Positions 16,933 to 25,530 are shown, numbered from the stretch's first letter. The stretch: DNA of 64,000 bases from Bacteroidales bacterium (GCA_017626555.1 JAGAIM010000128.1:1-64000), one strand, 5' to 3'. Made by a program: numbers and translations. The notes: a model not told the origin generated them from the letters alone.

Positions 16933-17735
16933 TGAAAAGGATAATTGCAGCAATTTCGATGCTTTGCATCTGTCTGGCGGCAACGGCGGGGGGAAGATAC
17001 CCATCGCCGAAGCCGTTCGACAGAGGCATTGGAAAGGCGAACTCGCTGTTCATTCCGAAAGGATCGGTAGGCGGCGGCCTCTCAGTATCATACAGCAGTT
17101 ACCAATTCGGTAATGGCACTGATGATGCTGGCTACAAGATGCTCTTTTCTCTTCTGGACAATGTCTATGCTGATATGCAGTCGTTTGGTATTGCACCTTA
17201 TCTGTCATACTTCGTTGCGGACAATCTTTCTCTCGGACTTCGTTTTGATTATGATAAATCGGGATTCGATCTTGACGGACTTGATCTGGCATTGGGTGAT
17301 CTGATGACATTGAATGTGACTGATATGAACTATCTCAAACAGTCATATTCAGGATCCATTACATTGAGAAACTATATGCCTATTGCCGACAGCAGGCGAT
17401 TTGCGATGTTTGCGGAAATCAGGGCGACCGGTTCGTATGCACAGTCGGAGTCATACAAGGTTCAGGATGGCAAAAAGTATGGTACCTATCAGGATATCTA
17501 TAAAGGCTCATTGAGTCTGGTGCCTGGTCTATGCTGTTTTGTGACCAATGAGGCGGCTCTGGAAGTATCTGTCGGAGTGCTGGGCTTCACACATCAGAAG
17601 ACTGTTCAGACAACTAATCAGGTGGAAGTGAGTCAGATGGTACAGAACAACGGAAGTTTCAAGATTAATCTTCTTTCGGTGAATATGGGAGTGTCAGTAT
17701 ATTTCCAGACCGGAAGAAACAAACCAAGGAGGTAG
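16932..17735 (+). CDS. Outer-membrane beta-barrel protein
   Basis: 267 residues with a signal peptide (cleavage near ATAGG). The rest alternates short amphipathic strands with aromatic ends, as in small outer-membrane barrels (SVGGGLSVSYSSYQFG, NLSLGLRFDYDKSGFDL, GLCCFVTNEAALEVSVGVLGF). It ends SVNMGVSVYFQTGRNKPRR, a last strand with a basic tail. Its ATG overlaps the stop of the upstream PCMD lipoprotein, and the next PCMD lipoprotein starts 3 bases after it. The barrel is thus sandwiched between the two paralogous PCMD genes and may form a complex with them. No specific family recognised. Confidence 0.72.
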   Translation: MKRIIAAISMLCICLAATAGGRYPSPKPFDRGIGKANSLFIPKGSVGGGLSVSYSSYQFGNGTDDAGYKMLFSLLDNVYADMQSFGIAPYLSYFVADNLSLGLRFDYDKSGFDLDGLDLALGDLMTLNVTDMNYLKQSYSGSITLRNYMPIADSRRFAMFAEIRATGSYAQSESYKVQDGKKYGTYQDIYKGSLSLVPGLCCFVTNEAALEVSVGVLGFTHQKTVQTTNQVEVSQMVQNNGSFKINLLSVNMGVSVYFQTGRNKPRR

Positions 17736-17738
17736 CCG

Positions 17739-19307
17739 ATGAAAAAGTTTCTGTATATAGCGGCTGTTGCCCTCCTTGCAGTGTCCTGCCTGTTTGATAA
17801 CGATATGGCATATCCTGACGTTCCTGCCCTGATCGAGAATTTTGAGGTGGAAGGTCAAGTTTCTGCAAATATCGATAATGATGCGAGGAGCGTATCACTG
17901 GTCATCGGTGAACGTGAGGAATTGTATCATCTGAGGCTTAAGAATATAACTTTGAGCGAAGGAGCAGTACTTGTCGATTCTCTTCCGGAATATCTTGATC
18001 TTACCGATACACTTCGTATAACAGTACGCACATACGTTGACTATGAGTGGACGGTGACAGCAACCCAGCCGATAGCAAGGTATATCAAGGTGGAGAACCA
18101 GATAGGTGATGCTGAACTTGATCTAGAAAAGAGGGATGCGATAGTATATGTGTCAGAGTCTCAATCTCTTGCGAATGTGAGATTCCTTGATGTCAAACTT
18201 GAGCCGGAAGGCTCCGAAGTTCTTTCTACGACCAGTGCTACTGAAGGTGGAGAACTCAAGACAGTAAAATGTTCTTTCCCTATGTCGCTGGACTGTGTGC
18301 ACGGACGAACCTTCCTGGTTGAATACGATGATGCTCTGTACGAGTGGACTATGAAGGTCCTGAAAAAGAAGATCAGCCAGCAGATTTCCTCTGTGGAACC
18401 TTGGTGCAGGTCTGCAAAAGTATATGGACTCTTCTCCGGATCCGGCAGCCCGTCACTGGAATACAGGAAGACTTCGGATACTGACTGGACTACCGTAGAA
18501 GGTGCTGTCGTCAGCGGTGTCGGTATATCGGCGGACATAAGAAATCTTGAAGAGGGCACTGAATATGCTGTCCGTGTGGCAGAGGATGGAGCATATAGTG
18601 ATGAATATGTCTTCAAGACCGGTCTCCCTGTACAACTTGCAGATATGAAGTTTGACAACTGGTATCTTTCCGGAAAGATATGGTATCCATACGCGGAAGG
18701 GACAAATGATCCGGTATGGGATTCTGCCAATCCTGGTGCTGCTACATTCATCGGCTCATCCACTACGCCAGAAGAAGAATTTGTGGTAAAGGGCAAGGCT
18801 GCCAGATTGGAAAGCAAGTATGCGGTAATAGCCTTTGCTGCCGGTAATATTTACACAGGAAAATTCGAAAAGATTGCAGGAATCGGTGCGGAACTCGACT
18901 GGGGAGTGCCTTTCGATGGTCGTCCTAAGGCCTTGAAGGGATGGTATAGTTATTCTCCAAAGAAGATTGACAATGCCAAGGAGCCTCATACTGATAAAAT
19001 GGGACAGTCGGACAAATGCCAGATACTTGTCTGTCTGACTGATTGGGATCAGCCTTTCAGAATCAATACGACAACAGGTCACTTTGTCGATTTTGAAAAC
19101 GATCCGCACATTATCGCATACGCGAATCTGCAGTCGGACGAGGCGACTGACGGCTACGTGGAGTTTACACTTCCTCTTGAGTATCGAAGCGGCCGGACAC
19201 CGAAATATGCTGTCATAGCCTGCGCAGCAAGTTACCTTGGTGACTATTTTACAGGCGGAGTCGGCAGCCTTATGTACGTCGATGAATTTGAATTTATATA
19301 TGAATAA
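17739..19307 (+). CDS. PCMD-domain lipoprotein
   Basis: A 522-residue lipoprotein (lipobox AVSC, Cys16). No DUF4493; instead there is an N-terminal pair of Ig-like segments of the kind that precede PCMD domains (PDVPALIENFEVEGQVSA, YVDYEWTVTATQPI). A fibronectin-III-like domain follows (ISSVEPWCRSAKVYGLF, EYAVRVAEDG). The PCMD domain runs from about 300 to 520 (KFDNWYLSGKIWYPYAEG to GSLMYVDEFEFIYE). It shares long identical runs with the 14779 PCMD domain, such as VIAFAAGNIYTG and SYLGDYFTGG. A good purine-rich site precedes the ATG. Probably a surface glycan-binding or adhesion module. Confidence 0.78.
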   Translation: MKKFLYIAAVALLAVSCLFDNDMAYPDVPALIENFEVEGQVSANIDNDARSVSLVIGEREELYHLRLKNITLSEGAVLVDSLPEYLDLTDTLRITVRTYVDYEWTVTATQPIARYIKVENQIGDAELDLEKRDAIVYVSESQSLANVRFLDVKLEPEGSEVLSTTSATEGGELKTVKCSFPMSLDCVHGRTFLVEYDDALYEWTMKVLKKKISQQISSVEPWCRSAKVYGLFSGSGSPSLEYRKTSDTDWTTVEGAVVSGVGISADIRNLEEGTEYAVRVAEDGAYSDEYVFKTGLPVQLADMKFDNWYLSGKIWYPYAEGTNDPVWDSANPGAATFIGSSTTPEEEFVVKGKAARLESKYAVIAFAAGNIYTGKFEKIAGIGAELDWGVPFDGRPKALKGWYSYSPKKIDNAKEPHTDKMGQSDKCQILVCLTDWDQPFRINTTTGHFVDFENDPHIIAYANLQSDEATDGYVEFTLPLEYRSGRTPKYAVIACAASYLGDYFTGGVGSLMYVDEFEFIYE

Positions 19308-19335
19308 GATTATTAACGAATAAATTTCTAAACCA

Positions 19336-20097
19336 ATGAAAAAGACAATTATTTTTGCAGCATCGCTGCTTGCACTTGTTGCTTGTAACAAAGAAGTGAT
19401 CGGTACACAGAACGTATCAGAAGTCGGATATCTTTCGTTTGATGCAACAGTAGAGGCTGGTGTAAAGGTTGAGACAAAGGCAGTCTCAGAATCAGAACTC
19501 GATGCATATAAAGTTACTTTAAGCCCAGGCTGGACAAAAACCTATGGCGAAATCAAGGGTGAAGTATTCACTTTAGCGACGGGTTCTTATACTGTAGATG
19601 CAGAAAATATTACTCCTATTCAGGCAGAAACCGGAAAGGGAAATCTTAGAATTGCTGCCCCTCAGCAGACTATAGAAGTCACAGCAAATGCCACAGCAAA
19701 AGCAAATTTGGACTGTGTGCCTCAGAGTGCGGCAATCATTCTTGATTATACAGACGGTTTTAAAGGAGTTTTTTCAGATTATAGTTTTGTTCTGACAAAA
19801 CAGGATGGAACAAAAAGGCAAGATGGAGCAGTCTCACTTTCTCTGTCTGAAGGAGATACTGCATATTATAATGCTGAATCAGGCTCTGTAGTCCTTGTTT
19901 ACACCATTACCGGCACACATAATAGTACGGGAGCCAAGACCTATTCTGGTCAGATTACACTTAAAAGAGCATATAGCACTACCGTAAAAGTTGACCAGAA
20001 CTCTGTATCCGGAGGATTGAAGATAGTTCTTACAGCAACCAATGAACTTACAGGAGAAACACAGACCATAAGCGTGGATCCATATCAAAACAACTGA
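19336..20097 (+). CDS. Single-domain DUF4493 lipoprotein
   Basis: A 253-residue lipoprotein (lipobox LVAC, Cys17). Almost the whole mature chain is one DUF4493 unit: VGYLSFDATVEAGVKVETKA, LATGSYTVDAENITPIQ, ANLDCVPQSAAIILDYTDGF. It lacks FN3 or PCMD modules. Compared with the larger members it is the minimal DUF4493 form, so it could be a structural subunit while the larger ones are tips or anchors; this is inference only. The base composition is somewhat more AT-rich than its neighbours. 28 bases after the PCMD gene, 5 before the next. Confidence 0.74.
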   Translation: MKKTIIFAASLLALVACNKEVIGTQNVSEVGYLSFDATVEAGVKVETKAVSESELDAYKVTLSPGWTKTYGEIKGEVFTLATGSYTVDAENITPIQAETGKGNLRIAAPQQTIEVTANATAKANLDCVPQSAAIILDYTDGFKGVFSDYSFVLTKQDGTKRQDGAVSLSLSEGDTAYYNAESGSVVLVYTITGTHNSTGAKTYSGQITLKRAYSTTVKVDQNSVSGGLKIVLTATNELTGETQTISVDPYQNN

Positions 20098-20102
20098 TTT
20101 TA

Positions 20103-22253
20103 ATGTTTATCAATCCCAACATATCATTTAAGGCTTATGTCAGGACTACCGGTATGATGCTGGCTGTTCTGGCAGGGCTTTTTGTGTCGTGTGCCCAGAT
20201 TGAAGAAAATAATGCCGGAAAGACAGCATATCTTGACTTTTCGGCCATTTCGGTTGACTACACCGTTGAAAACCTGACTCCTACAAAAGCATCGGTCCCG
20301 GATAGCGACCTTCCGGAAGCAGGAGATTTTACCATCCGTATCTCAGGACAGGGAGGGGAGCCTATTGTCTATGAGCCGGGAACTCTTCCTTCTGAAGTCG
20401 TATTGGCACCGGGAGAATATACAGTCGAGGCCGTTTATGGCGAGAATACATTCGGCGAGCCATATTTTTACAAATCAGTTCAGGTTTCCCTTTTGCCGGA
20501 AGATAAGAAGACAGTTCCATTGACAGACATCACATTGGAGAATGCGATGCTTGCCGTTACGCTTCCAGATGATTTCGGAACCCATCTGACAGTCTCATCT
20601 ATCGTGGTTAGCGATTCGAAAGGAGGCTCGATGAACATTGAAACAGGCAGATATGTTTATGTACCGTCAGGATCTGAAGTGTATGTAACCTTCAACGGAA
20701 CCAACTCTGCCGGTCAGAATAAGTCGATAAAAGTAACGCTCGGAACACTTAAACCGCAGTGTGCATATAACATTGTCTGCAATCTGGACCTTCCGACATT
20801 ATCGTTTGCGGATCAGAGAGACGGTGCCTGGGCAGGACGATTGTACCTTACCTCTCTTGCAACCAGCGATAAGGCAATTGATATGTCGGCATTGAAGTAT
20901 ATGCTTTCATCCGATGGAGGGGTCTCGTGGGCAGAAACCGTTCCTGAACCAAAGGACGGATACTGGCTTATCAGCGGTCTGGACGAAAACAAGACATATT
21001 CAATCAAGGCGGTTCTTGGAGAACTTGTCAGCAATTCTTGGACATTTGAACCAACTGAGTCATCGTCTCTGGCTCTTTCTCTCGCACATACGAAAGACAG
21101 TTCCGGCAATCTGGACGGCACAAAAGCCACGGTATCCGGTGATGTGCCATATCCTTCAAGACTTGCCGGCCTGATATCTTCGAAGGGAAGTTATGGAGCG
21201 GAACTTACCGATGCGGGAGGCAATGTAGTCCGTACTCTGTCTGCAAAGGCAGGGGAGATGGCTGTAGCAAACAACTGGCCATACCTCCCACAGGGCACAT
21301 ATACCCTCAAGTCATATTACCAGATAGGTGAAGAGAAGGTGTATCTTACTGCAAATCCATCTGCTGTTTCACCTGCTCCAGTCTTTACTGTCAAAGCCAA
21401 TGCAGAGACAAGTTACAGCAGGTATCTTGCAGGATCATCCAATAAGAATGATTCCGGAACTGGTGATAAAGTTATGAATATCAGCGCTTCTGTCTCTATT
21501 TCAGATGTTGTTCTCGGTAATGGCAACTATTCAGGTAAGAAGACGGTCAGCCTTACATACGACGGTATCAGTATGCTCACTAGCGATGCTTTGACCTCTC
21601 GCTCTGTAGTGCCGACGACATTGGTTGGTAATGAATCAATTTTCACGAACGGCAATGTTATCAATCAGGCTTGGGGCACTCACACCCTGTCGGCATCTGT
21701 CACCTTCGACGGCATAACATCCAGCAGTTCCATTCAATGCCACGTCACCGGAATACCATACAGTTATGATTTTGTCGATGGTTCGCTGGATCAATATAGG
21801 TCAGATGGATGGTCAACTAATGGGACTTTATCTGTGACGAATCAGGGTCTTGTGGGTAGAGATAAAACATTGGTTCTGACAGACACTAAAGTATCCGGCT
21901 CAGAAAAGTCGGGATTTGTTGTATCTCCGAAATTTTTTATTCCAGAACATAGTACTATTTATGTTCAACCATCAATAATTAGGAGTGTTTATTCGACTGC
22001 TAATTGGGGAAGCGGTAAAACCAGAACCGGATATGTCGGACCAGTGTCCTCTACTACATCCTCATCGACAGCAGTCTCATACACTACTAGTGGAGGAACT
22101 AGTATCGCTGGAACAGAGTATGGAGGTGGAGAATGGCTTACAGCATTTGGTATTACTGAGTCTTCACCATATATCAGTATCAGTTGTGATTTGCACGGAA
22201 AAGCGACTGGAGCATATTATTTTTTACACGAAGCACATTTCAGGTATAATTAA
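20103..22253 (+). CDS. Large DUF4493 lipoprotein, last gene of surface operon
   Basis: A 716-residue lipoprotein (lipobox LFVSC at about 30; start at 20103 or at the Met pair at residues 18-19). DUF4493 covers about 40-240 (DFTIRISGQGGEPIVYEPG, LAPGEYTVEAVYGENTFGEP). A fibronectin-III-like part follows (SSDGGVSWAETVPEPKDG). The middle portion repeats the pattern of other DUF4493 C-terminal halves. The last 170 residues, rich in Ser and Thr, look like a separate beta-sandwich (YSYDFVDGSLDQY to YYFLHEAHFRYN). The 3' end of the gene is more AT-rich than the rest. Transcription probably ends at the long hairpin 25 bases downstream. Confidence 0.74.
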   Translation: MFINPNISFKAYVRTTGMMLAVLAGLFVSCAQIEENNAGKTAYLDFSAISVDYTVENLTPTKASVPDSDLPEAGDFTIRISGQGGEPIVYEPGTLPSEVVLAPGEYTVEAVYGENTFGEPYFYKSVQVSLLPEDKKTVPLTDITLENAMLAVTLPDDFGTHLTVSSIVVSDSKGGSMNIETGRYVYVPSGSEVYVTFNGTNSAGQNKSIKVTLGTLKPQCAYNIVCNLDLPTLSFADQRDGAWAGRLYLTSLATSDKAIDMSALKYMLSSDGGVSWAETVPEPKDGYWLISGLDENKTYSIKAVLGELVSNSWTFEPTESSSLALSLAHTKDSSGNLDGTKATVSGDVPYPSRLAGLISSKGSYGAELTDAGGNVVRTLSAKAGEMAVANNWPYLPQGTYTLKSYYQIGEEKVYLTANPSAVSPAPVFTVKANAETSYSRYLAGSSNKNDSGTGDKVMNISASVSISDVVLGNGNYSGKKTVSLTYDGISMLTSDALTSRSVVPTTLVGNESIFTNGNVINQAWGTHTLSASVTFDGITSSSSIQCHVTGIPYSYDFVDGSLDQYRSDGWSTNGTLSVTNQGLVGRDKTLVLTDTKVSGSEKSGFVVSPKFFIPEHSTIYVQPSIIRSVYSTANWGSGKTRTGYVGPVSSTTSSSTAVSYTTSGGTSIAGTEYGGGEWLTAFGITESSPYISISCDLHGKATGAYYFLHEAHFRYN

Positions 22254-22277
22254 TTTATAATCTGATTGGGATTAAAA

Positions 22278-22326
22278 TGTGACAGTGACCTGGAAGCAGA
22301 CATAATGCTTCCAGGTCACTGTCACA
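22278..22326. terminator. Perfect 21-bp hairpin after the surface operon
   Basis: The left arm (22278-22298) and right arm (22306-22326) are perfect inverted repeats of 21 bases around a 7-base loop. No T-run follows on either side. It lies between the stop of the last DUF4493 gene and the convergent DUF2442 gene, so it probably serves both as terminator or as an mRNA 3'-end stabiliser. Confidence 0.65.
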
Positions 22327-22359
22327 ATATGGATATCAATGATACTACATTTGTTGCAC

Positions 22360-22770
22360 CTATAATTCAGAAAGTTCTTTGCCGATCTGACGGATTGTTC
22401 CCAGGATTATCTCCTTCCTTTCTTCAGAAGGTTTCTTGATTCCGCTAATATATTGCGCAAACAGACTCTGAGAAATCCCGACCCTTCTGGCAACCCCGGC
22501 AGCATTAAGTTCGGGGTGACTCATAAATATGCGGTACAGATCGTTTTTCGTTTTTTTCTTAAAGAACCCCTCGAAACATAGATCTTCATCCAGATCAGGC
22601 CACGAAATACCGAATGAATCAGATACGAAGTCTGATCTTTGAGAATCTGAAGCATTATAGAGACGCGGATAGTCGGAGAATAACTCAAATGCTTCACGCC
22701 CGTCTTCTGTCCTGATCCAAACAGCCGACTCTGTGATCCAGATTTTGTTAACTCTAATCATTTGCTGCAA
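22360..22770 (-). CDS. DUF2442 protein with C-terminal helix-turn-helix
   Basis: 136 residues. The N-terminal part (about 4-75) is a DUF2442 domain (VWIRTEDGREAFELF, FGISWPDLDEDLCFEGF). The C-terminal part (about 80-136) is a helix-turn-helix of XRE type (AAGVARRVGISQSLFAQYISGIKKPS). Its 5' end overlaps the DUF4160 gene by 13 bases, so the two are made together. DUF4160/DUF2442 pairs recur in bacterial accessory regions and are predicted to be toxin-antitoxin-like; the HTH makes this the likely antitoxin and autorepressor. Toxicity is not established from sequence. Confidence 0.8.
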   Translation of the reverse strand: MQQMIRVNKIWITESAVWIRTEDGREAFELFSDYPRLYNASDSQRSDFVSDSFGISWPDLDEDLCFEGFFKKKTKNDLYRIFMSHPELNAAGVARRVGISQSLFAQYISGIKKPSEERKEIILGTIRQIGKELSEL

Positions 22771-22997
22771 TTAAAAAACATATTCCAATGTTCTGCTATT
22801 ATCTCGGCATTTTCTTCAATAATAGATTCTATCATCTTGATTTCCGCTACTTTCATTCCATAATTCTCCAGTAGGCATACAGGAGATATGCTGAATTTTG
22901 CTCTTGCATCCCCTTTGATTACGTGCACGTGAATAGGTGAATGGTCATTTGCATAATACAAGAATCGAAAACCTAAAATTACAAAAATTGTCGGCAT
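22758..22997 (-). CDS. DUF4160 protein, partner of the DUF2442 gene
   Basis: 79 residues with the hallmark DUF4160 sequence: YANDHSPIHVHVIKGDARAK, in which the HSPIHVHV histidine cluster is the conserved core, then a helical C-terminal half (IKMIESIIEENAEIIAEHW). First gene of a two-gene unit; the downstream DUF2442-HTH gene overlaps it by 13 bases. Family biochemistry is unknown; it is the predicted effector of a toxin-antitoxin-like pair. Confidence 0.82.
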   Translation of the reverse strand: MPTIFVILGFRFLYYANDHSPIHVHVIKGDARAKFSISPVCLLENYGMKVAEIKMIESIIEENAEIIAEHWNMFFNCSK

Positions 22998-23135
22998 AAC
23001 TAATTATCTACAAATATGGGTAATTATTTTATTACCTCCAAATGAAGGAGTATTAATTTCAAAATCTGTTTATGAATTTGATGCAAAGTTCGTGAGAACT
23101 ATCCGTGTACTCAAAATATATATGGATAAAATGAA

Positions 23136-23169
23136 AAATCGGTCTTAGAACCAATTCTAAGGCCGATTT
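23136..23169 (-). terminator. Intrinsic terminator after the metal exporter
   Basis: A 15-base stem with one G-T pair (AAATCGGTCTTAGAA / TTCTAAGGCCGATTT) and a 4-base loop lies about 60 bases past the stop of the 23232 gene. T-rich sequence follows on the minus strand. The rest of 22998-23231 holds no convincing gene. Confidence 0.72.
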
Positions 23170-23231
23170 GTATTATGAAATTTGTTCGGTATTTATAAAA
23201 ATCAAACAAACTGTTCCGTATAGGATGAAGG

Positions 23232-24380
23232 CTACATAAATATCATTGCGCCGAATCCTGCAGCCAGTGCCACGAGACAATTGATCAGTTTGGCTTCTAT
23301 GAAACTTCTTTTGCTTTCTGCCAGAAGAGGAATGGACGCGTGTCCGTCCTGAGATATGCTGCTGGCAAGAAGAACAGGAAACGGAACCACTCCTGCCGCA
23401 AACAATGTGACGAAGATGAGATGCGGTCCTGATTCCGGGATAATACCGATCAGGGTTGCCAGAATAATCATCAAGGCGGTATTGTCACTTATCCATCGGT
23501 CTATCTCGATATACTGAAGTGCAACTCCGATTACCAGCAGTACGCCAAAGGTCCAGGCGAATATCGTCGGGAGATGTTTGCGGATTATGTGATTCCAAAG
23601 ATGTTCCTCGACGAAATGGTCTGAACCAAGCAGTAGGACGGCAAGTACGAACAGACTAAGTCCGGCAAAAAGTACGTTCATCCAGTCTTCACTCAGCAGG
23701 TCAAAAGAAACTGTTTTGTGTTCGTGATGATGATGCTCTTCGTGGTAACAGTGTTCGCACGTTTCAGTGCCTTCTGTGTGGGCACTGTGATCGTGTCCAA
23801 GATGCCCGGTAGCAAGTGCGGCTATGAAAATGGCCAGTCCGGCAAACATCACGATCCTTTTCCAGCCGAAATGCCTTTTGTTGCCTTTGATCTTATGTTC
23901 TTCCTCGTGTTCTTCTTCGTGTATGATATATCCATCGTGGCAGTCTGTATCGGCGCCGCATTCGTCGTGATCCGTCTTTGTGCATCGTGACCTGTGCATC
24001 CTGTCATAAATTCTGTCGGTAATGATTCCGACTGCGATTGCAATTACGAAAAGCACAGCAAAAAGAATCAGGGCTTGTTCCGGAATCATTGCGAGCATAA
24101 CGAAAGCCTCATCTCCTGAAGATGCTATCATCATAGCCACAAGGGCTCCGAAACTGAACATCCTGTGTGTATATAAGGATACTGTAGCAAATCCTCCCAT
24201 ACATCCTGGAATCGATCCGAGGATTGCTCCGAAAACGACCTGACCGATCCTTGTCTTTCGCAAACCTTTGAAAAACATCCCTTTGGATTCTATATTCAGG
24301 GATTCAATCATCATCATCATCACAACAACAAGTCCGGTGATGAGGATGGAATTGCGTAAAATGTCAATGAAAAGATGCAT
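23232..24380 (-). CDS. Putative 10-TM heavy-metal/manganese exporter (ArsP_2-like) with His-rich loop
   Basis: A polytopic inner-membrane protein of 382 residues resembling the 10-TM heavy-metal exporter family (PF11449-like). Conserved features: VVFGAILGSIPGCMGGF, ASSGDEAFVMLAMIPEQA, and in the second half IIPESGPHLIFVTLFA and SISQDGHASIPLLAESKRSF. The two halves look like inverted repeats of each other. The central loop is extremely rich in His, Glu and Cys (HEEEHEEEH, HDHSAH, HCYHEEHHHHEHK), typical of metal binding. I start at the ATG at 24380, which overlaps the stop of the upstream DUF1573 gene (TAATG); a longer frame to 24461 would lie inside that gene. The exported ion is inferred, not shown. 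Confidence 0.82.
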   Translation of the reverse strand: MHLFIDILRNSILITGLVVVMMMMIESLNIESKGMFFKGLRKTRIGQVVFGAILGSIPGCMGGFATVSLYTHRMFSFGALVAMMIASSGDEAFVMLAMIPEQALILFAVLFVIAIAVGIITDRIYDRMHRSRCTKTDHDECGADTDCHDGYIIHEEEHEEEHKIKGNKRHFGWKRIVMFAGLAIFIAALATGHLGHDHSAHTEGTETCEHCYHEEHHHHEHKTVSFDLLSEDWMNVLFAGLSLFVLAVLLLGSDHFVEEHLWNHIIRKHLPTIFAWTFGVLLVIGVALQYIEIDRWISDNTALMIILATLIGIIPESGPHLIFVTLFAAGVVPFPVLLASSISQDGHASIPLLAESKRSFIEAKLINCLVALAAGFGAMIFM

Positions 24381-25483
24381 TATTCCAATACTCCTGAAAT
24401 AAAAAGATTCACAATAGGGCGAAGAGGAGAGTTCGTTGTAAGCGTCACAATTTTCAGACACTCTCCCTTAGGCATATCCTTGGTGTCGAGATGTACGCGA
24501 AAAGATACTTCCTCTCCTGGATCTGCGGCAGGAATGTCGCTATGTGAGTAGCAGCAGGCATCAACATCCACCTTATATATGCAGAAGCAGGATTTTCCTT
24601 CATTCTTAAGAGTGAATGTGGCGTGAATTCCGGTGCCAACCTTGACTTTACCGAAATCGAATGTGCTGCTTTGAAACCTTGGCATAGATCCTTGGCCGAT
24701 TTCATCTTCGGTAAGATTGTCGAAATTCTCCTTGGTGAATGCCCAGGCGCTTATTTTACGGGTGCTGCCGGCATCTGTCACGGTTTTACCGTTCAACAGG
24801 GGAGTCGCCTGATAATTGTTTCTGCCCCATTTCCCTCTGTCAGCATTGACGGTAATGGCCATTTCAGAAGTGCTCTTTGCCGGTATCGGGTTGGGAGTGA
24901 CGGTAATGTCCAGATTGTCTTCAACGTCCTTGAAATCCAAATGAAGCGGAGAGGATGACAGGTTGGCAACAAGAACGGTTTCCGTCTTGCTTTTGCCCTG
25001 TTCCAGATTACCGACCTTGATATAGGTCTCTTTCAACCCGAGGCTTCCGATATGGGCTGGGTACTGTACCTCCAATGGACGTTTTTTCTCAATGGATATA
25101 CCCTTGAGTTTCAAGATAAGCGGTTTCTTCAAACTCGAGATATAGACCGTGATGCTTTTGTCAAAGGGGTATGGCCCCTCGTCATTGGAGTATGTAATGG
25201 ATATTTTACCCTGTTCTCCTTTCTTCAATGGCTGTCTTGTCCATTCGGCATCAGTACATCCGCAGGATGTGGTGACATTATATATGACGCAAGGATCGTC
25301 TCCTGTATTGGTGATGGTGTAATCGCAGGATACGGGGCCGCTGTCGAGCAGGATGTCTCCGAAATCGTAGGTCGTCTTGTCGATTTCTAATGAGGGACTG
25401 ATTTTGACCTGGGCGTTCAGAGCAGCAGGAGTTGCATATAATAAGGCTGTCACGGCCAGAATAAAATATATCGCGTTTTTCAT
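24380..25483 (-). CDS. Secreted DUF1573 protein
   Basis: 367 residues from the ATG at 25483, with a clear signal peptide (KNAIYFILAVTALLY to LNAQ). It carries two DUF1573 Ig-like units. The first, near 30-130, has TYDFGDILLDSGPVSCDY and the signature TTSCGCTDAEW. The second, near 265-360, has STFDFGKVKVGTGIHATF and a cysteine pair in VDVDACCYS. DUF1573 proteins are common periplasmic or surface proteins of Bacteroidota with no fixed role. The stop shares one base with the start of the metal exporter, so translation is coupled; the CGC and CC motifs might handle the same metal, but that is speculative. Confidence 0.85.
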   Translation of the reverse strand: MKNAIYFILAVTALLYATPAALNAQVKISPSLEIDKTTYDFGDILLDSGPVSCDYTITNTGDDPCVIYNVTTSCGCTDAEWTRQPLKKGEQGKISITYSNDEGPYPFDKSITVYISSLKKPLILKLKGISIEKKRPLEVQYPAHIGSLGLKETYIKVGNLEQGKSKTETVLVANLSSSPLHLDFKDVEDNLDITVTPNPIPAKSTSEMAITVNADRGKWGRNNYQATPLLNGKTVTDAGSTRKISAWAFTKENFDNLTEDEIGQGSMPRFQSSTFDFGKVKVGTGIHATFTLKNEGKSCFCIYKVDVDACCYSHSDIPAADPGEEVSFRVHLDTKDMPKGECLKIVTLTTNSPLRPIVNLFISGVLE

Positions 25484-25530
25484 AATATCATTTATGAGTG
25501 ACTTCCTGATGGAAATGATCTGTATTTGCA

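Noticed and set aside
18756-19391. 211-codon minus-strand frame across the 17739 and 19336 genes
   Set aside because: Antisense to the PCMD coding region and spans a real intergenic gap.
23000-23150. Roughly 50-codon open stretch on plus between DUF4160 and the exporter (reads ...SVYEFDAKFVRTIR...)
   Set aside because: No start codon, overlaps a terminator and the antisense of DUF4160; could be a remnant but nothing supports it.
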